A stretch of DNA of 10,759 nucleotides from UBA12068 sp964452415 (GCA_964452415.1 CAYVME010000032.1:1-10759); one strand, 5' to 3'; counted from the first letter of the stretch, positions 1-5,568 are shown. A program made the numbers and translations. Notes: generated by a model from the sequence alone, not told the origin.

Positions 1-33
1 CAGTCAACTGCGCTACCGCTGCGCTACGCCGGA
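1..33 (-). tRNA. tRNA-Asn, 5' portion (cut by window edge)
   Basis: Read on the - strand, the first 33 bases give a 7-nt acceptor arm beginning TCCGGCG, then TA, a four-pair D stem GCGC/GCGC around a 7-nt loop, then A and an anticodon-stem 5' strand GTTGA followed by CTG. This is the normal spacing of a tRNA up to anticodon position 34. Position 34 is G, and the U1-starting acceptor with a GACTG run is typical of bacterial tRNA-Asn (GTT). Asp, His and Tyr tRNAs also have G34, so the identity is likely but not proven. The 3' half lies outside the window. Confidence 0.75.
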
Positions 34-86
34 GTGGTAAAGTCTACGAAATTTTTCGAAAACAGCCTTTTCAGGCAACAAAATCA

Positions 87-114
87 GTTTAGCAAAGATT
101 TTTTACATTGGCAA
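87..114 (-). promoter_or_regulatory. Possible promoter for the tRNA gene
   Basis: On the - strand there is TTGCCA (114 to 109), a 16-nt spacer and TAAACT (92 to 87), with TGC just before the -10 element as in extended -10 promoters. This would start a transcript about 45 nt upstream of the tRNA 5' end. The match is moderate. A TTGACT at 121 to 116 has no well-spaced -10 partner. Confidence 0.3.
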
Positions 115-195
115 TAGTCAATATGGATATGATAATGTTGACGGAGGACCGTCCTTGGCGCAGAAGAATTTGAGTTTGAACCCGCTTGGTATTAA

Positions 196-224
196 TTGAC
201 ATATCGTTTTAATAATCGTATTAT
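196..224 (+). promoter_or_regulatory. Sigma-70-type promoter for the methyltransferase unit
   Basis: TTGACA (196-201), a 17-nt spacer and TATTAT (219-224) make a near-consensus housekeeping promoter. Transcription would start near 231 and give a leader of about 30 nt carrying the strong ribosome-binding site of the first gene. Confidence 0.7.
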
Positions 225-247
225 CTATTGAATATCAAAATATCCCA

Positions 248-255
248 AAAGGAGG
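248..255 (+). promoter_or_regulatory. Ribosome-binding site that fixes the start at 262
   Basis: AAAGGAGG ends 6 nt before ATG 262. It directly abuts the alternative upstream TTG at 256, leaving no spacing for initiation there, so the ATG is the supported start. Most later genes in the window have no such element. Confidence 0.8.
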
Positions 256-261
256 TTGCAG

Positions 262-843
262 ATGGCAAAAGCTATCCTAATATTCATCGTTCTTTTACAA
301 ATCTGTTTTTCCTTGAGGGAATATATAAACTATTCAAGGAAAATGACAAAAGCATCAAAGATAAAAAGTAGCCTGGTAATTAAAGTGAAGGATTATTTTC
401 TCGCACCAATTATCGCCATAGCCTATGGAGCGTATTGTTTTAATTCAGAAAGTCCTTTCTGGTTATTATTTAATGTTTCATCTAAAATTATTTTAGTTGG
501 GATGATATTTTTCATTGCCCACCTTGTATTGAAGGCTGTATCACATGGATTTATAGGGGATAATTGGTCGAGATTAACGACAATATATCAGGGGCATGTT
601 CTCATAAGAGAAGGACCATATCGCCTGGTACGGCATCCAATTTATCTGAGTTATCTATTGGGCGCTTTAAGTGTGCTATTTTTATCTGGCAGTATTGTTT
701 TGTTTGTGTTGTCATTGCTATATTTCATTCTTAATGCAATGAGGGCTAATGATGAGGAAAAATATTTGTTGCTGAAGTTTGGTAGCGAGTATGAAAAGTA
801 CACACAGGAAACCGGAAAGTTTTTTCCGAAATTAAAATTTTAA
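262..843 (+). CDS. Isoprenylcysteine carboxyl methyltransferase (ICMT/PEMT)-like membrane protein
   Basis: This 193-residue integral membrane protein has four hydrophobic segments (about 4-18, 45-60, 73-92 and 128-158). The C-terminal half carries the family signature: G118-P119-Y120-R121, R124-H125-P126 with Y128, and a paired acidic motif E165-E166 followed by FGSEYEKY. In ICMT/PEMT-like proteins this region binds S-adenosylmethionine. Bacterial members methylate small lipophilic or thiol substrates, and the substrate here cannot be told from sequence. The ATG at 262 is chosen over TTG 256 because of the SD spacing. It is the first gene of a two-gene unit with a near-consensus promoter, and 21 nt separate it from the next gene. 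The strong SD differs from the SD-less genes further right, which may mean separate ancestry. The family call is firm; the function is open. Confidence 0.8.
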   Translation: MAKAILIFIVLLQICFSLREYINYSRKMTKASKIKSSLVIKVKDYFLAPIIAIAYGAYCFNSESPFWLLFNVSSKIILVGMIFFIAHLVLKAVSHGFIGDNWSRLTTIYQGHVLIREGPYRLVRHPIYLSYLLGALSVLFLSGSIVLFVLSLLYFILNAMRANDEEKYLLLKFGSEYEKYTQETGKFFPKLKF

Positions 844-851
844 GAGCAGCA

Positions 852-859
852 AAAGGAGG
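852..859 (+). promoter_or_regulatory. Strong ribosome-binding site for the 865 gene
   Basis: A second perfect AAAGGAGG lies 5 nt before ATG 865. It supports a real gene here although the protein is not recognisable. Confidence 0.75.
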
Positions 860-864
860 CAGTC

Positions 865-1242
865 ATGGAGGATGTTGAACTTAGAATCAATCGGGATGAA
901 GAAGACAATGTTACTGGTTTTACCTTGATGGGTGTCGGCAATACTGATGCCGAAGCATACTGCATTTCTTTTGTAAGGGCGCAGCAGCTCGGAAGAGCAG
1001 CTATCCATTTCAAAGGAAGCGAAATGATTTTTTCTCACCAAGGTGTCTCCTTGGACGATGCTGACTCGCGCCAGGGTATCTACGGATCATCAGAAGGGGG
1101 AGATTTCCGTGCGAAAGTTGCTGATTCCGATAAGGAACAACTCGAGAGTCTTCTTAACTCAACTGGTCCCTATAGCGAAAGTAAAATACATGTAAAATTC
1201 GAAACTGCCCGGGGAAAGGGTTTCACAGTTTACATTAAGTAA
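865..1242 (+). CDS. Uncharacterised small soluble protein
   Basis: I do not recognise this 125-residue protein. It has no signal peptide or membrane segment. It is acidic and polar, and alternating hydrophobic patterns (VELRIN near the start, HVKFETARGKGFTVYIK at the end) suggest a mostly beta fold. It has one cysteine. It is very probably expressed: it follows the methyltransferase by 21 nt, has a perfect SD, and is closed by an intrinsic terminator 12 nt after its stop. Sharing a transcript suggests a functional link with the methyltransferase, but nothing in the sequence says what. No motif for metal, nucleotide or nucleic-acid binding was seen. Confidence 0.7.
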   Translation: MEDVELRINRDEEDNVTGFTLMGVGNTDAEAYCISFVRAQQLGRAAIHFKGSEMIFSHQGVSLDDADSRQGIYGSSEGGDFRAKVADSDKEQLESLLNSTGPYSESKIHVKFETARGKGFTVYIK

Positions 1243-1254
1243 AACCTGATTTTT

Positions 1255-1298
1255 AACCCACCATGGAGAACCTTCCGATTTGGTGGGTTTTCTGTTTT
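1255..1298 (+). terminator. Intrinsic terminator of the 262-1242 unit
   Basis: A 9-bp perfect stem AACCCACCA (1255-1263) / TGGTGGGTT (1281-1289) with a 17-nt loop is followed by a T-rich tail, TTCTGTTTTT. It sits just after the stop of the second gene. Confidence 0.8.
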
Positions 1299-1388
1299 TA
1301 TACCCAATTTAAATCAAATTCTTTAGATATCTCTTGAAATTCACTCTGATTAAAAGTTCTAAGTTTATTCAACAAGGGAGCATAAATC

Positions 1389-1419
1389 AAAATTACGCAA
1401 TTAATTGCGTAATTTTTTT
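1389..1419 (+). terminator. 28-nt perfect palindrome with T-tract (terminator-like)
   Basis: Bases 1389-1416 are self-complementary around the centre at 1402/1403, with arms reading AAAATTACGCAATT and its complement. A run of seven T ends at 1419. As RNA this is a long hairpin followed by U's, the form of an intrinsic terminator. It lies 90 nt after the previous terminator with no evident gene between them, so what it terminates is unclear. It could instead insulate the following gene. Confidence 0.55.
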
Positions 1420-1435
1420 GTTTGTGGTGTGTATT

Positions 1436-1451
1436 AAGTAAGTACTTACTT
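1436..1451. promoter_or_regulatory. Perfect 16-nt palindrome, candidate repressor operator
   Basis: AAGTAAGTACTTACTT is perfectly self-complementary and ends 14 nt before the ATG at 1466. It is too compact, and lacks a loop, to be a good RNA hairpin. It is the size and symmetry expected for a dimeric winged-helix or TetR-type repressor. Its position, overlapping where a promoter for the reductase gene must lie, would suit repression. No cognate regulator is identified; the small winged-helix-like protein two genes on is one candidate. Confidence 0.45.
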
Positions 1452-1465
1452 TTTAATAAAATAAT

Positions 1466-2062
1466 ATGAGAAAAATAATTGTTTTAGAGTTTATTACACT
1501 AGACGGAATCATACAGGCCCCTGGTGGACCAGATGAAGACACCTCAGGTGGGTTCAAGTATGGTGGCTGGACTGTTCCATACTTCGATGAATTTTCTGGC
1601 AATGTCATGATGGAGCAGATGAAACAACCTTTTAATTTGCTACTGGGCAGAAAAACTTTTGAGATATTTGCATCTTACTGGCCACAGCATGCGAGTGACT
1701 GGCCTGGCATAAATGAGGCCACCAAGTATGTGGTTTCAAATACGCTTGCAAAGCATGATTGGAAAAATTCAGTCTTTATAAAAGGCGATGTTGTGGAGGA
1801 AATTAAAAAACTCAAAATGCAAGACGGCCCTGACTTGCAGGTATATGGCAGTGGTAATCTTGTTCAGACGCTTCTGAAAGATGACCTCGTCGATGAACTT
1901 TGGCTGAAAATTTTTCCAGTAACCCTCGGACAAGGAAAGAGATTGTTTGCCGAAGGTGCAATTCCCGTTGCATTTAAACTGACCAATAGCAAAGTTTCTC
2001 CAAGTGGAGTTGTCTTTGTCAATTATGAGCGTGAAGGCAAAGTAAAAACTGGATCGTTTTGA
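1466..2062 (+). CDS. RibD C-terminal / dihydrofolate-reductase-like family protein
   Basis: The 198-residue protein starts MRKIIVLEFITLDG, the usual opening of the RibD-C/DHFR-like (YyaP-type) family. It continues with LLLGRKTFEIFASYWP (58-73), VVSNTL (89-94), then VYGSGNLVQTLL (126-137) and LVDELWLKIFPVTLGQGKRLF (141-161). These are the conserved beta-strand and nucleotide-binding stretches. Family members are predicted NADPH-dependent reductases; genuine RibD reduces a pyrimidine riboflavin precursor, but stand-alone proteins like this have no settled substrate. Full length for the family. The start has no Shine-Dalgarno; the ATG follows an A/T-only stretch just after a 16-nt palindrome. 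It opens a run of small accessory genes. Confidence 0.8.
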   Translation: MRKIIVLEFITLDGIIQAPGGPDEDTSGGFKYGGWTVPYFDEFSGNVMMEQMKQPFNLLLGRKTFEIFASYWPQHASDWPGINEATKYVVSNTLAKHDWKNSVFIKGDVVEEIKKLKMQDGPDLQVYGSGNLVQTLLKDDLVDELWLKIFPVTLGQGKRLFAEGAIPVAFKLTNSKVSPSGVVFVNYEREGKVKTGSF

Positions 2063-2094
2063 CTAATAATGGGGACTTAATTATTTCTGAGAAT

Positions 2095-2334
2095 ATGCCA
2101 AAAATAACAATTACAGGGCGTATAAATGCAACAGCACTTGAATTGCTTGAAAAGTATCCAAGTGGCTTGCATTGGTCGGAGCTTCTTTTGAAAATTAAAG
2201 CATCCAATGAAAGCTTTCATCCAAAAACAGTAAATGGATGTATTTGGAAACTTACCGAAAAATTTCCTGACAAAATCTACAAGCCATCCAGGGGAATTTT
2301 TCGTTTATTGAAATATAGAACTATCAGGAATTGA
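2095..2334 (+). CDS. Small winged-helix-like protein
   Basis: From ATG 2095 this is a 79-residue basic protein. Helix-like INATALELLEKYP (10-22), GLHWSELLLKIKAS (24-37) and FHPKTVNGCIWKL (41-53) are followed by a beta-wing-like stretch around YKPSRGIFRLLKY (62-74). That order suggests a compact winged helix-turn-helix, and the KTVNG segment would be the recognition helix. A DNA-binding or accessory role is inferred from pattern alone. An in-frame TTG at 2059 would overlap the stop of the reductase gene as TTGA and add 12 residues. I prefer the ATG because it follows AT-rich sequence like its neighbours and the extra residues look unstructured. Tight linkage to the reductase suggests one transcript. 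Confidence 0.6.
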   Translation: MPKITITGRINATALELLEKYPSGLHWSELLLKIKASNESFHPKTVNGCIWKLTEKFPDKIYKPSRGIFRLLKYRTIRN

Positions 2335-2398
2335 TAAAATATTAAAGAAAAACGATTGTATTATTGTGTGTAAGTTTAATTAAATAATATGAAATTAT

Positions 2399-2776
2399 AT
2401 GAGTAGATATGTTGATGGTTTTGTGCTTCCAGTTCCTGAAAAAAAACTGGCAGAGTATAAGAAAATGTCATTAATGATGGGAAAGTTAATGAAGAAATAT
2501 GGAGCATTGGAGTATAGAGAGCTTGTGGGAGATGATCTTGATCCTGACATGGGTGGCATGAAGATCTTGACTTTTCCAAAGATGGCAAAGGTTAAACCCG
2601 GAGAAACTGTTTTGTTTTCATATATTACATTTAAATCACGAGCTCATCGAGACAAAGTGAATGCGATGGTTATGAAGGATCCAAGCATGAATGATCCTAA
2701 AAACAAAGATATGCAAATGCCTTTTGACATGAAGCGCATGGCCTATGGGGGGTTCAAATCAATCGTTGATCTTTGA
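2399..2776 (+). CDS. DUF1428 family protein (YbaA-like)
   Basis: The 125-residue protein opens MSRYVDGFVLPVPEKKLAEY and contains GALEYRELVGDDL (about 35-47), VLFSYITFKSRAHRDKVNAM (71-90) and ends FDMKRMAYGGFKSIVDL. These are hallmarks of DUF1428, whose members (for example E. coli YbaA, about 117 residues) have a ferredoxin-like alpha/beta fold and no established function. The length is normal. There is no SD; an out-of-frame ATG at 2389 opens only five codons. The gene is followed by a clear terminator. DUF1428 genes are often found near RibD-C and PhnB-like genes, as here, but a shared pathway is not established. Confidence 0.85.
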   Translation: MSRYVDGFVLPVPEKKLAEYKKMSLMMGKLMKKYGALEYRELVGDDLDPDMGGMKILTFPKMAKVKPGETVLFSYITFKSRAHRDKVNAMVMKDPSMNDPKNKDMQMPFDMKRMAYGGFKSIVDL

Positions 2777-2790
2777 CGATCAATAATTCA

Positions 2791-2819
2791 AAAACCGCGA
2801 AATTTTCTCGCGGTTTTTT
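2791..2819 (+). terminator. Intrinsic terminator after the DUF1428 gene
   Basis: AAAACCGCGA (2791-2800) pairs with TCGCGGTTTT (2808-2817) around a 7-nt loop, and the T-run continues to 2819. It starts 15 nt after the stop codon and separates the DUF1428 gene from the VOC gene. Confidence 0.85.
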
Positions 2820-2854
2820 GGTATTAAGAAGTGTAATCATTGATACTAAAATAT

Positions 2855-3367
2855 ATGAAAATTCAAAAAATAACTCCGTTTATTTGGCTTGATCACGAGG
2901 CTGAGGAAGCGGCAAATTTCTATGTTTCAATTTTCAAGAATTCCAAAATATTAAGTGTCACAAAATATAACAAGGCAGCCGAGGAGGTTTCTGGAAAGCC
3001 TGCTGGTAGCGTGATGACGGTTGCTTTTGAGATTGATGGGCAATCATTTGTGACTCTTAATGGTGGTCAACTGGATGAAGCAACTCCAGTTTCTCAACTT
3101 ATAAACCCAGTTTCATTTGTGGTTAATTGTGAAAATCAAGAAGAAGTTGATTATTTCTGGGAAAAGCTTTCTGAGGGCGGTGAAAAAGGTGTATGCGGTT
3201 GGATCAACAAAGACAAATTTGGCGTGACTTGGCAAGTCGTGCCAACAATTTTGGATAAACTGATCAGCGACCCTGATCCGGTCAAGGCGGGCAGAGCTAT
3301 GGAGGCAATGCTCAAGATGACCAAGATTGAAATCAATAAAATAGTGGATGCGTATGATGGAAAATAA
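2855..3367 (+). CDS. PhnB-like VOC-superfamily protein (3-dmu-9_3-mt type)
   Basis: The 170-residue protein begins MKIQKITPFIWLDHEAEEAANFY. It has IFKNSKI (26-32), VAFEIDGQSFVTLNGG (56-71), NPVSFVVNC (84-92), then VDYFWEKLSEGGE (98-110) and GWINKDKFGVTWQVVP (115-130), followed by a C-terminal helix. These are the conserved elements of the PhnB-like branch of the glyoxalase/VOC fold. Proteins of this type are widely annotated as 3-demethylubiquinone methyltransferases, but that activity is doubtful for the branch. A small-molecule-binding or metal-dependent role is the most that can be said. ATG 2855 matches the family N-terminus; a TTG at 2840 is in frame but would add an unusual extension. 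No SD. The cupin gene follows after 21 nt, probably on the same transcript. Confidence 0.85.
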   Translation: MKIQKITPFIWLDHEAEEAANFYVSIFKNSKILSVTKYNKAAEEVSGKPAGSVMTVAFEIDGQSFVTLNGGQLDEATPVSQLINPVSFVVNCENQEEVDYFWEKLSEGGEKGVCGWINKDKFGVTWQVVPTILDKLISDPDPVKAGRAMEAMLKMTKIEINKIVDAYDGK

Positions 3368-3388
3368 ATTCTAATTTTACATGAATCT

Positions 3389-3697
3389 ATGAAGGATAAA
3401 TATTTGAAAACGAGCGACATTAAATGGATTGAAATTCAAAAAGGTGTTTATGAGAAAAAATGTTTTGCTCATAATGGTGGTCTTGGTATTTCCATATTAA
3501 AAATAAAGCCAAACAAAAAAATTCCAATGCATGAACATGCAGATACAAGGTATAATTATATTTTAAAAGGCAGTATGTCTGACCAGAATCAGACATATGT
3601 TAAGGGCGATATAGTTTTCAATGAAAAGGGAACAAGCCATTTTCTGGAATCGGGAATAGGTGGATGTGAATTTTTGTTGATATGGAATCAAAGTTAA
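3389..3697 (+). CDS. Small single-domain cupin
   Basis: The 102-residue protein has a cupin core: PMHEH (46-50) leading to YNYILKGS (55-62) as motif 1, and KGDIVFNEKGTSHFLESG (72-89) as motif 2. His48, His50 and His84 occupy three metal-ligand positions. The glutamate normally found four or five residues after the second His is replaced (R54/Y55), so a three-His metal site or a non-catalytic sensor or binding role is possible. It resembles ChrR-like small cupins in size. No SD. It lies 21 nt after the VOC gene and probably shares its transcript. Substrate unknown. Confidence 0.8.
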   Translation: MKDKYLKTSDIKWIEIQKGVYEKKCFAHNGGLGISILKIKPNKKIPMHEHADTRYNYILKGSMSDQNQTYVKGDIVFNEKGTSHFLESGIGGCEFLLIWNQS

Positions 3698-3768
3698 TTA
3701 TTTGGAATTGAGCCAGAGTTTTTTCTTGTGGTATATTTGTTTTGTGATTATAAGAATTAAATAAGACT

Positions 3769-3837
3769 ATGAACAAGAGGGAATTGATTGAAATATCGAA
3801 ACAGGGAAGGAGGGTATTTTCAATATTTTTTTGCTGA
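3769..3837 (+). CDS. Doubtful 22-residue ORF or gene remnant
   Basis: An ATG opens a polar frame starting MNKRELIEISKQGRRVF that closes with TGA after 22 residues. It has no SD, but it lies just before the 3865 terminator. It could be a tiny peptide, the 5' stub of a lost gene, or chance. A purine-rich GGGAAGGAGGG inside it has no start codon at SD distance. Confidence 0.12.
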   Translation: MNKRELIEISKQGRRVFSIFFC

Positions 3838-3864
3838 TGTAGCTTAAATCATATCTTGCTGTGC

Positions 3865-3900
3865 AAAAATAAAAGAGGCTTTGAAGCCTCTTTTATTTTT
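3865..3900. terminator. Bidirectional intrinsic terminator
   Basis: Two 17-nt arms, 3865-3881 and 3884-3900, are perfectly complementary (AAAAATAAAAGAGGCTT and its complement). The A-run on one side and T-run on the other give a hairpin with a U-tail on either strand. On the + strand it would stop read-through from the cupin gene or the small ORF before the ATP-grasp promoter. Confidence 0.85.
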
Positions 3901-3993
3901 GGATGTTGATGGTGGCTGGCAAATAAGACAAAAAATAAAATAAAAAACAGCACAGCGGTTTCCCTTATTTGGTCGGATAAGTAGGTTTAAAAG

Positions 3994-4022
3994 TTGACTT
4001 TATAATAAAAATATTGTATTAT
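3994..4022 (+). promoter_or_regulatory. Sigma-70-type promoter for the ATP-grasp gene
   Basis: TTGACT (3994-3999), a 17-nt spacer and TATTAT (4017-4022). The predicted start near 4029 leaves a leader of about 32 nt. The geometry and -10 hexamer match the promoter at 196-224. Confidence 0.7.
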
Positions 4023-4060
4023 TAATAACTTGGTAAAAAAGAGCTTCTGTTAAGCAATTA

Positions 4061-5020
4061 ATGAAGATAAAAATGAAGAAAAATCCTCAAATAATTAAAG
4101 ATTCAATCCTGAAAATGGGTGGCACAATCGAAGAGTTCATCCCCGAAAGAGGATGCTTCTATATTAATGTGGATGGAAAGCGAATTTTGATTGAGCGAAA
4201 AATATCCATTTCGAGAAAGTCTTTTATTAGTGGTCAGATGACCAGATGCAAAGACATTACCCACAAGCTTCTGCAGGAGCATGGTTTGCCAACACCTGAA
4301 ACTGAATGCTTCTACAAAAAAACATTCGACAAAAAAACAGCTGAAAAGCAATTGGAAAAATTGAAATATCCGATCATCTTGAAAGATGCGCAGGGTTCCA
4401 ATAGTCGGGGGATTTTTCCGTTGATTGGGAAATCGCAAGATGCGATTTCTTTGCTTGAAGATGAATTGCCGTCATACAGAAGCATGATTGCTCAGGAAAT
4501 GGTTTTCGGGAAGGAATTTCGACTTCTTGTTTTGGATGAAAAAGTGATCGGGGCACTGGAGATGATTCCGCCCTATGCCAAAGGTGATGGTGTTTCAACG
4601 ATTCGAAAAATTATTCAGGAAAAACAAGACTCAACCGAGGCAAGAACTGCTTTTGATGAAAAGCTTGTTCAGATTTTAAAAGATCAAAATGTGACACTGG
4701 AAAGCATTATGCCAAAAAGTGAAATTGCATACATCAAAAGAAGTTCTTGTTTGGCCGAAGGTGGTGAAACCAGAGATGTGACAGAATTGGTGCATCCAAG
4801 CATTGAAAAAATTTGCGTCGAAGCCTCAAAAGTGGTGGGAAAACATTTGGTTGGTATTGATGTGATGTGCCAAGACATTGCAATGGACGCAAGTGTGCAG
4901 TCTTTTAATATTATTGAGATAAACGGCAAGCCGGATTTGTATATTCATTACAAACCGACTCACGGAGAGGTTCGAGATGTGGTTCGCGACATTGTGAAAT
5001 TCATGGTTGAGTTGGCATAG
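4061..5020 (+). CDS. Cyanophycin-synthetase-like stand-alone ATP-grasp ligase
   Basis: The 319-residue protein is an ATP-grasp enzyme of the cyanophycin synthetase / GshAB type. An N-terminal lid region CKDITHKLLQEHGLPTP (63-79) is followed by YPIILKDAQGSNSRGI (103-118) with ATP-binding Lys108 and a glycine/serine loop. Next come MIAQEMVFGKEFRLLVLD (142-159), the diagnostic KGDGVSTI (174-181), and metal-binding GIDV (265-268) and IIEINGKPDL (284-293). Such enzymes join a carboxylate to an amine via an acyl phosphate. Cyanophycin synthetase also has a Mur-ligase-like C-terminal half, which is absent here, so a small peptide or amino-acid ligase is the best inference. The substrate is unknown. 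ATG 4061 fits the promoter and leader; ATG 4073 is an alternative. No SD. Confidence 0.8.
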   Translation: MKIKMKKNPQIIKDSILKMGGTIEEFIPERGCFYINVDGKRILIERKISISRKSFISGQMTRCKDITHKLLQEHGLPTPETECFYKKTFDKKTAEKQLEKLKYPIILKDAQGSNSRGIFPLIGKSQDAISLLEDELPSYRSMIAQEMVFGKEFRLLVLDEKVIGALEMIPPYAKGDGVSTIRKIIQEKQDSTEARTAFDEKLVQILKDQNVTLESIMPKSEIAYIKRSSCLAEGGETRDVTELVHPSIEKICVEASKVVGKHLVGIDVMCQDIAMDASVQSFNIIEINGKPDLYIHYKPTHGEVRDVVRDIVKFMVELA

Positions 5021-5035
5021 ATTGAGGCTTATAAT
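5007..5035 (+). promoter_or_regulatory. Promoter for rubrerythrin, overlapping the ATP-grasp 3' end
   Basis: TTGAGT (5007-5012), a 17-nt spacer and consensus TATAAT (5030-5035). The -35 lies inside the last codons of the upstream gene. Transcription from about 5042 gives a leader of some 23 nt, so rubrerythrin can be expressed independently of the ligase. Confidence 0.65.
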
Positions 5036-5064
5036 AAGAATAATAATTTTTTATCATAAAAAAT

Positions 5065-5568
5065 ATGTCAAAAACACAAGAAGACCTGAAAGCGGCATTT
5101 GCTGGAGAATCTCAAGCCAATCGAAAATACTTGGCTTTTGCTAAGGTGGCTGAAAAAGAGGGAAAAGTTAATCTGGCCAAACTTTTTCGCGCAGTGGCTG
5201 AAGGCGAAACAATTCACGCTCTGAAGCATTTGTCAGTTCTTGGTCAAGTGAAAGATTCAATTGAAAATGTGAAAGGTGCAATCGCCGGGGAAACATTTGA
5301 AATTGAAAGCATGTATCCCGGCTTCATTGTTGATGCACAAGGCGAAGGAGAAAAATCCGCTGAAACCAGTTTTGTTCAAGCCAATGAAGTTGAAAAAAAT
5401 CATCAAAAACAATTCGCTCAGGCCATGGAAAAAGTTGAAACAGGGCAGGATATTGAAGAAAAACAGTATCATGTCTGCAGTGTTTGCGGAAATTTGTTTG
5501 ATGGTGAATTGCCTGAAATTTGTCCTATTTGCAAAGTTGGAAAATCTAGTTTTTATTCTGTGGAATAA
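5065..5568 (+). CDS. rbr: Rubrerythrin
   Basis: This 167-residue cytoplasmic protein has the full rubrerythrin layout. The ferritin-like four-helix domain carries diiron ligands around GES (E15), EGETIH (E48, H51), the GETFEIE stretch (E76/E79) and EVEKNH (E110, H113). A C-terminal rubredoxin-like domain has C138-x2-C141 and C153-x2-C156. Rubrerythrins reduce hydrogen peroxide to water with electrons passed through the rubredoxin iron, and protect anaerobic and microaerophilic cells. The length is normal and no key ligand is missing. It has its own promoter and terminator. There is no SD before the ATG, which follows an A-rich stretch. No electron-donor gene (NADH-rubredoxin reductase) is in the window. 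Confidence 0.93.
   Translation: MSKTQEDLKAAFAGESQANRKYLAFAKVAEKEGKVNLAKLFRAVAEGETIHALKHLSVLGQVKDSIENVKGAIAGETFEIESMYPGFIVDAQGEGEKSAETSFVQANEVEKNHQKQFAQAMEKVETGQDIEEKQYHVCSVCGNLFDGELPEICPICKVGKSSFYSVE

Larger units (their letters stand above)
3698..4060. other. 363-bp gap: terminator, promoter, one doubtful small ORF
   Basis: This gap holds a strong bidirectional terminator (3865-3900), a promoter for the ATP-grasp gene (3994-4022) and a 22-codon open frame at 3769 that I do not trust. The stretches 3698-3768 and 3901-3993 are AT-rich and I see nothing further in them: no tRNA, no repeat and no protein-like frame on either strand. Confidence 0.6.

Noticed and set aside
140..155. GACGG/CCGTC hairpin and the overlapping AGGAC-C-GTCCT palindrome in the left intergenic region
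   Set aside because: Short, not followed by a T-run and far from the mapped promoter elements. No function can be supported.
1..1299. Genomic-island insertion at the tRNA-Asn gene
   Set aside because: The tRNA's 5' end, not its 3' end, faces the candidate genes. No integrase and no repeated tRNA 3' fragment are present, so standard tRNA-site integration is not supported here.
1298..1465. Open - strand frame ending in a protein-like stretch (LRTFNQSEFQEISKEF), stop at 1300-1298
   Set aside because: It runs through both palindromes, which have better explanations, has no supported start, and is of a length that can occur by chance in AT-rich DNA.
2389..3391. Very short ORFs (ATG at 2389 and at 3381) overlapping or abutting the starts of the DUF1428 and cupin genes, like upstream regulatory ORFs
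   Set aside because: They are only three to five codons, lack SD sites, and such ATG-stop pairs are expected by chance in AT-rich leaders.
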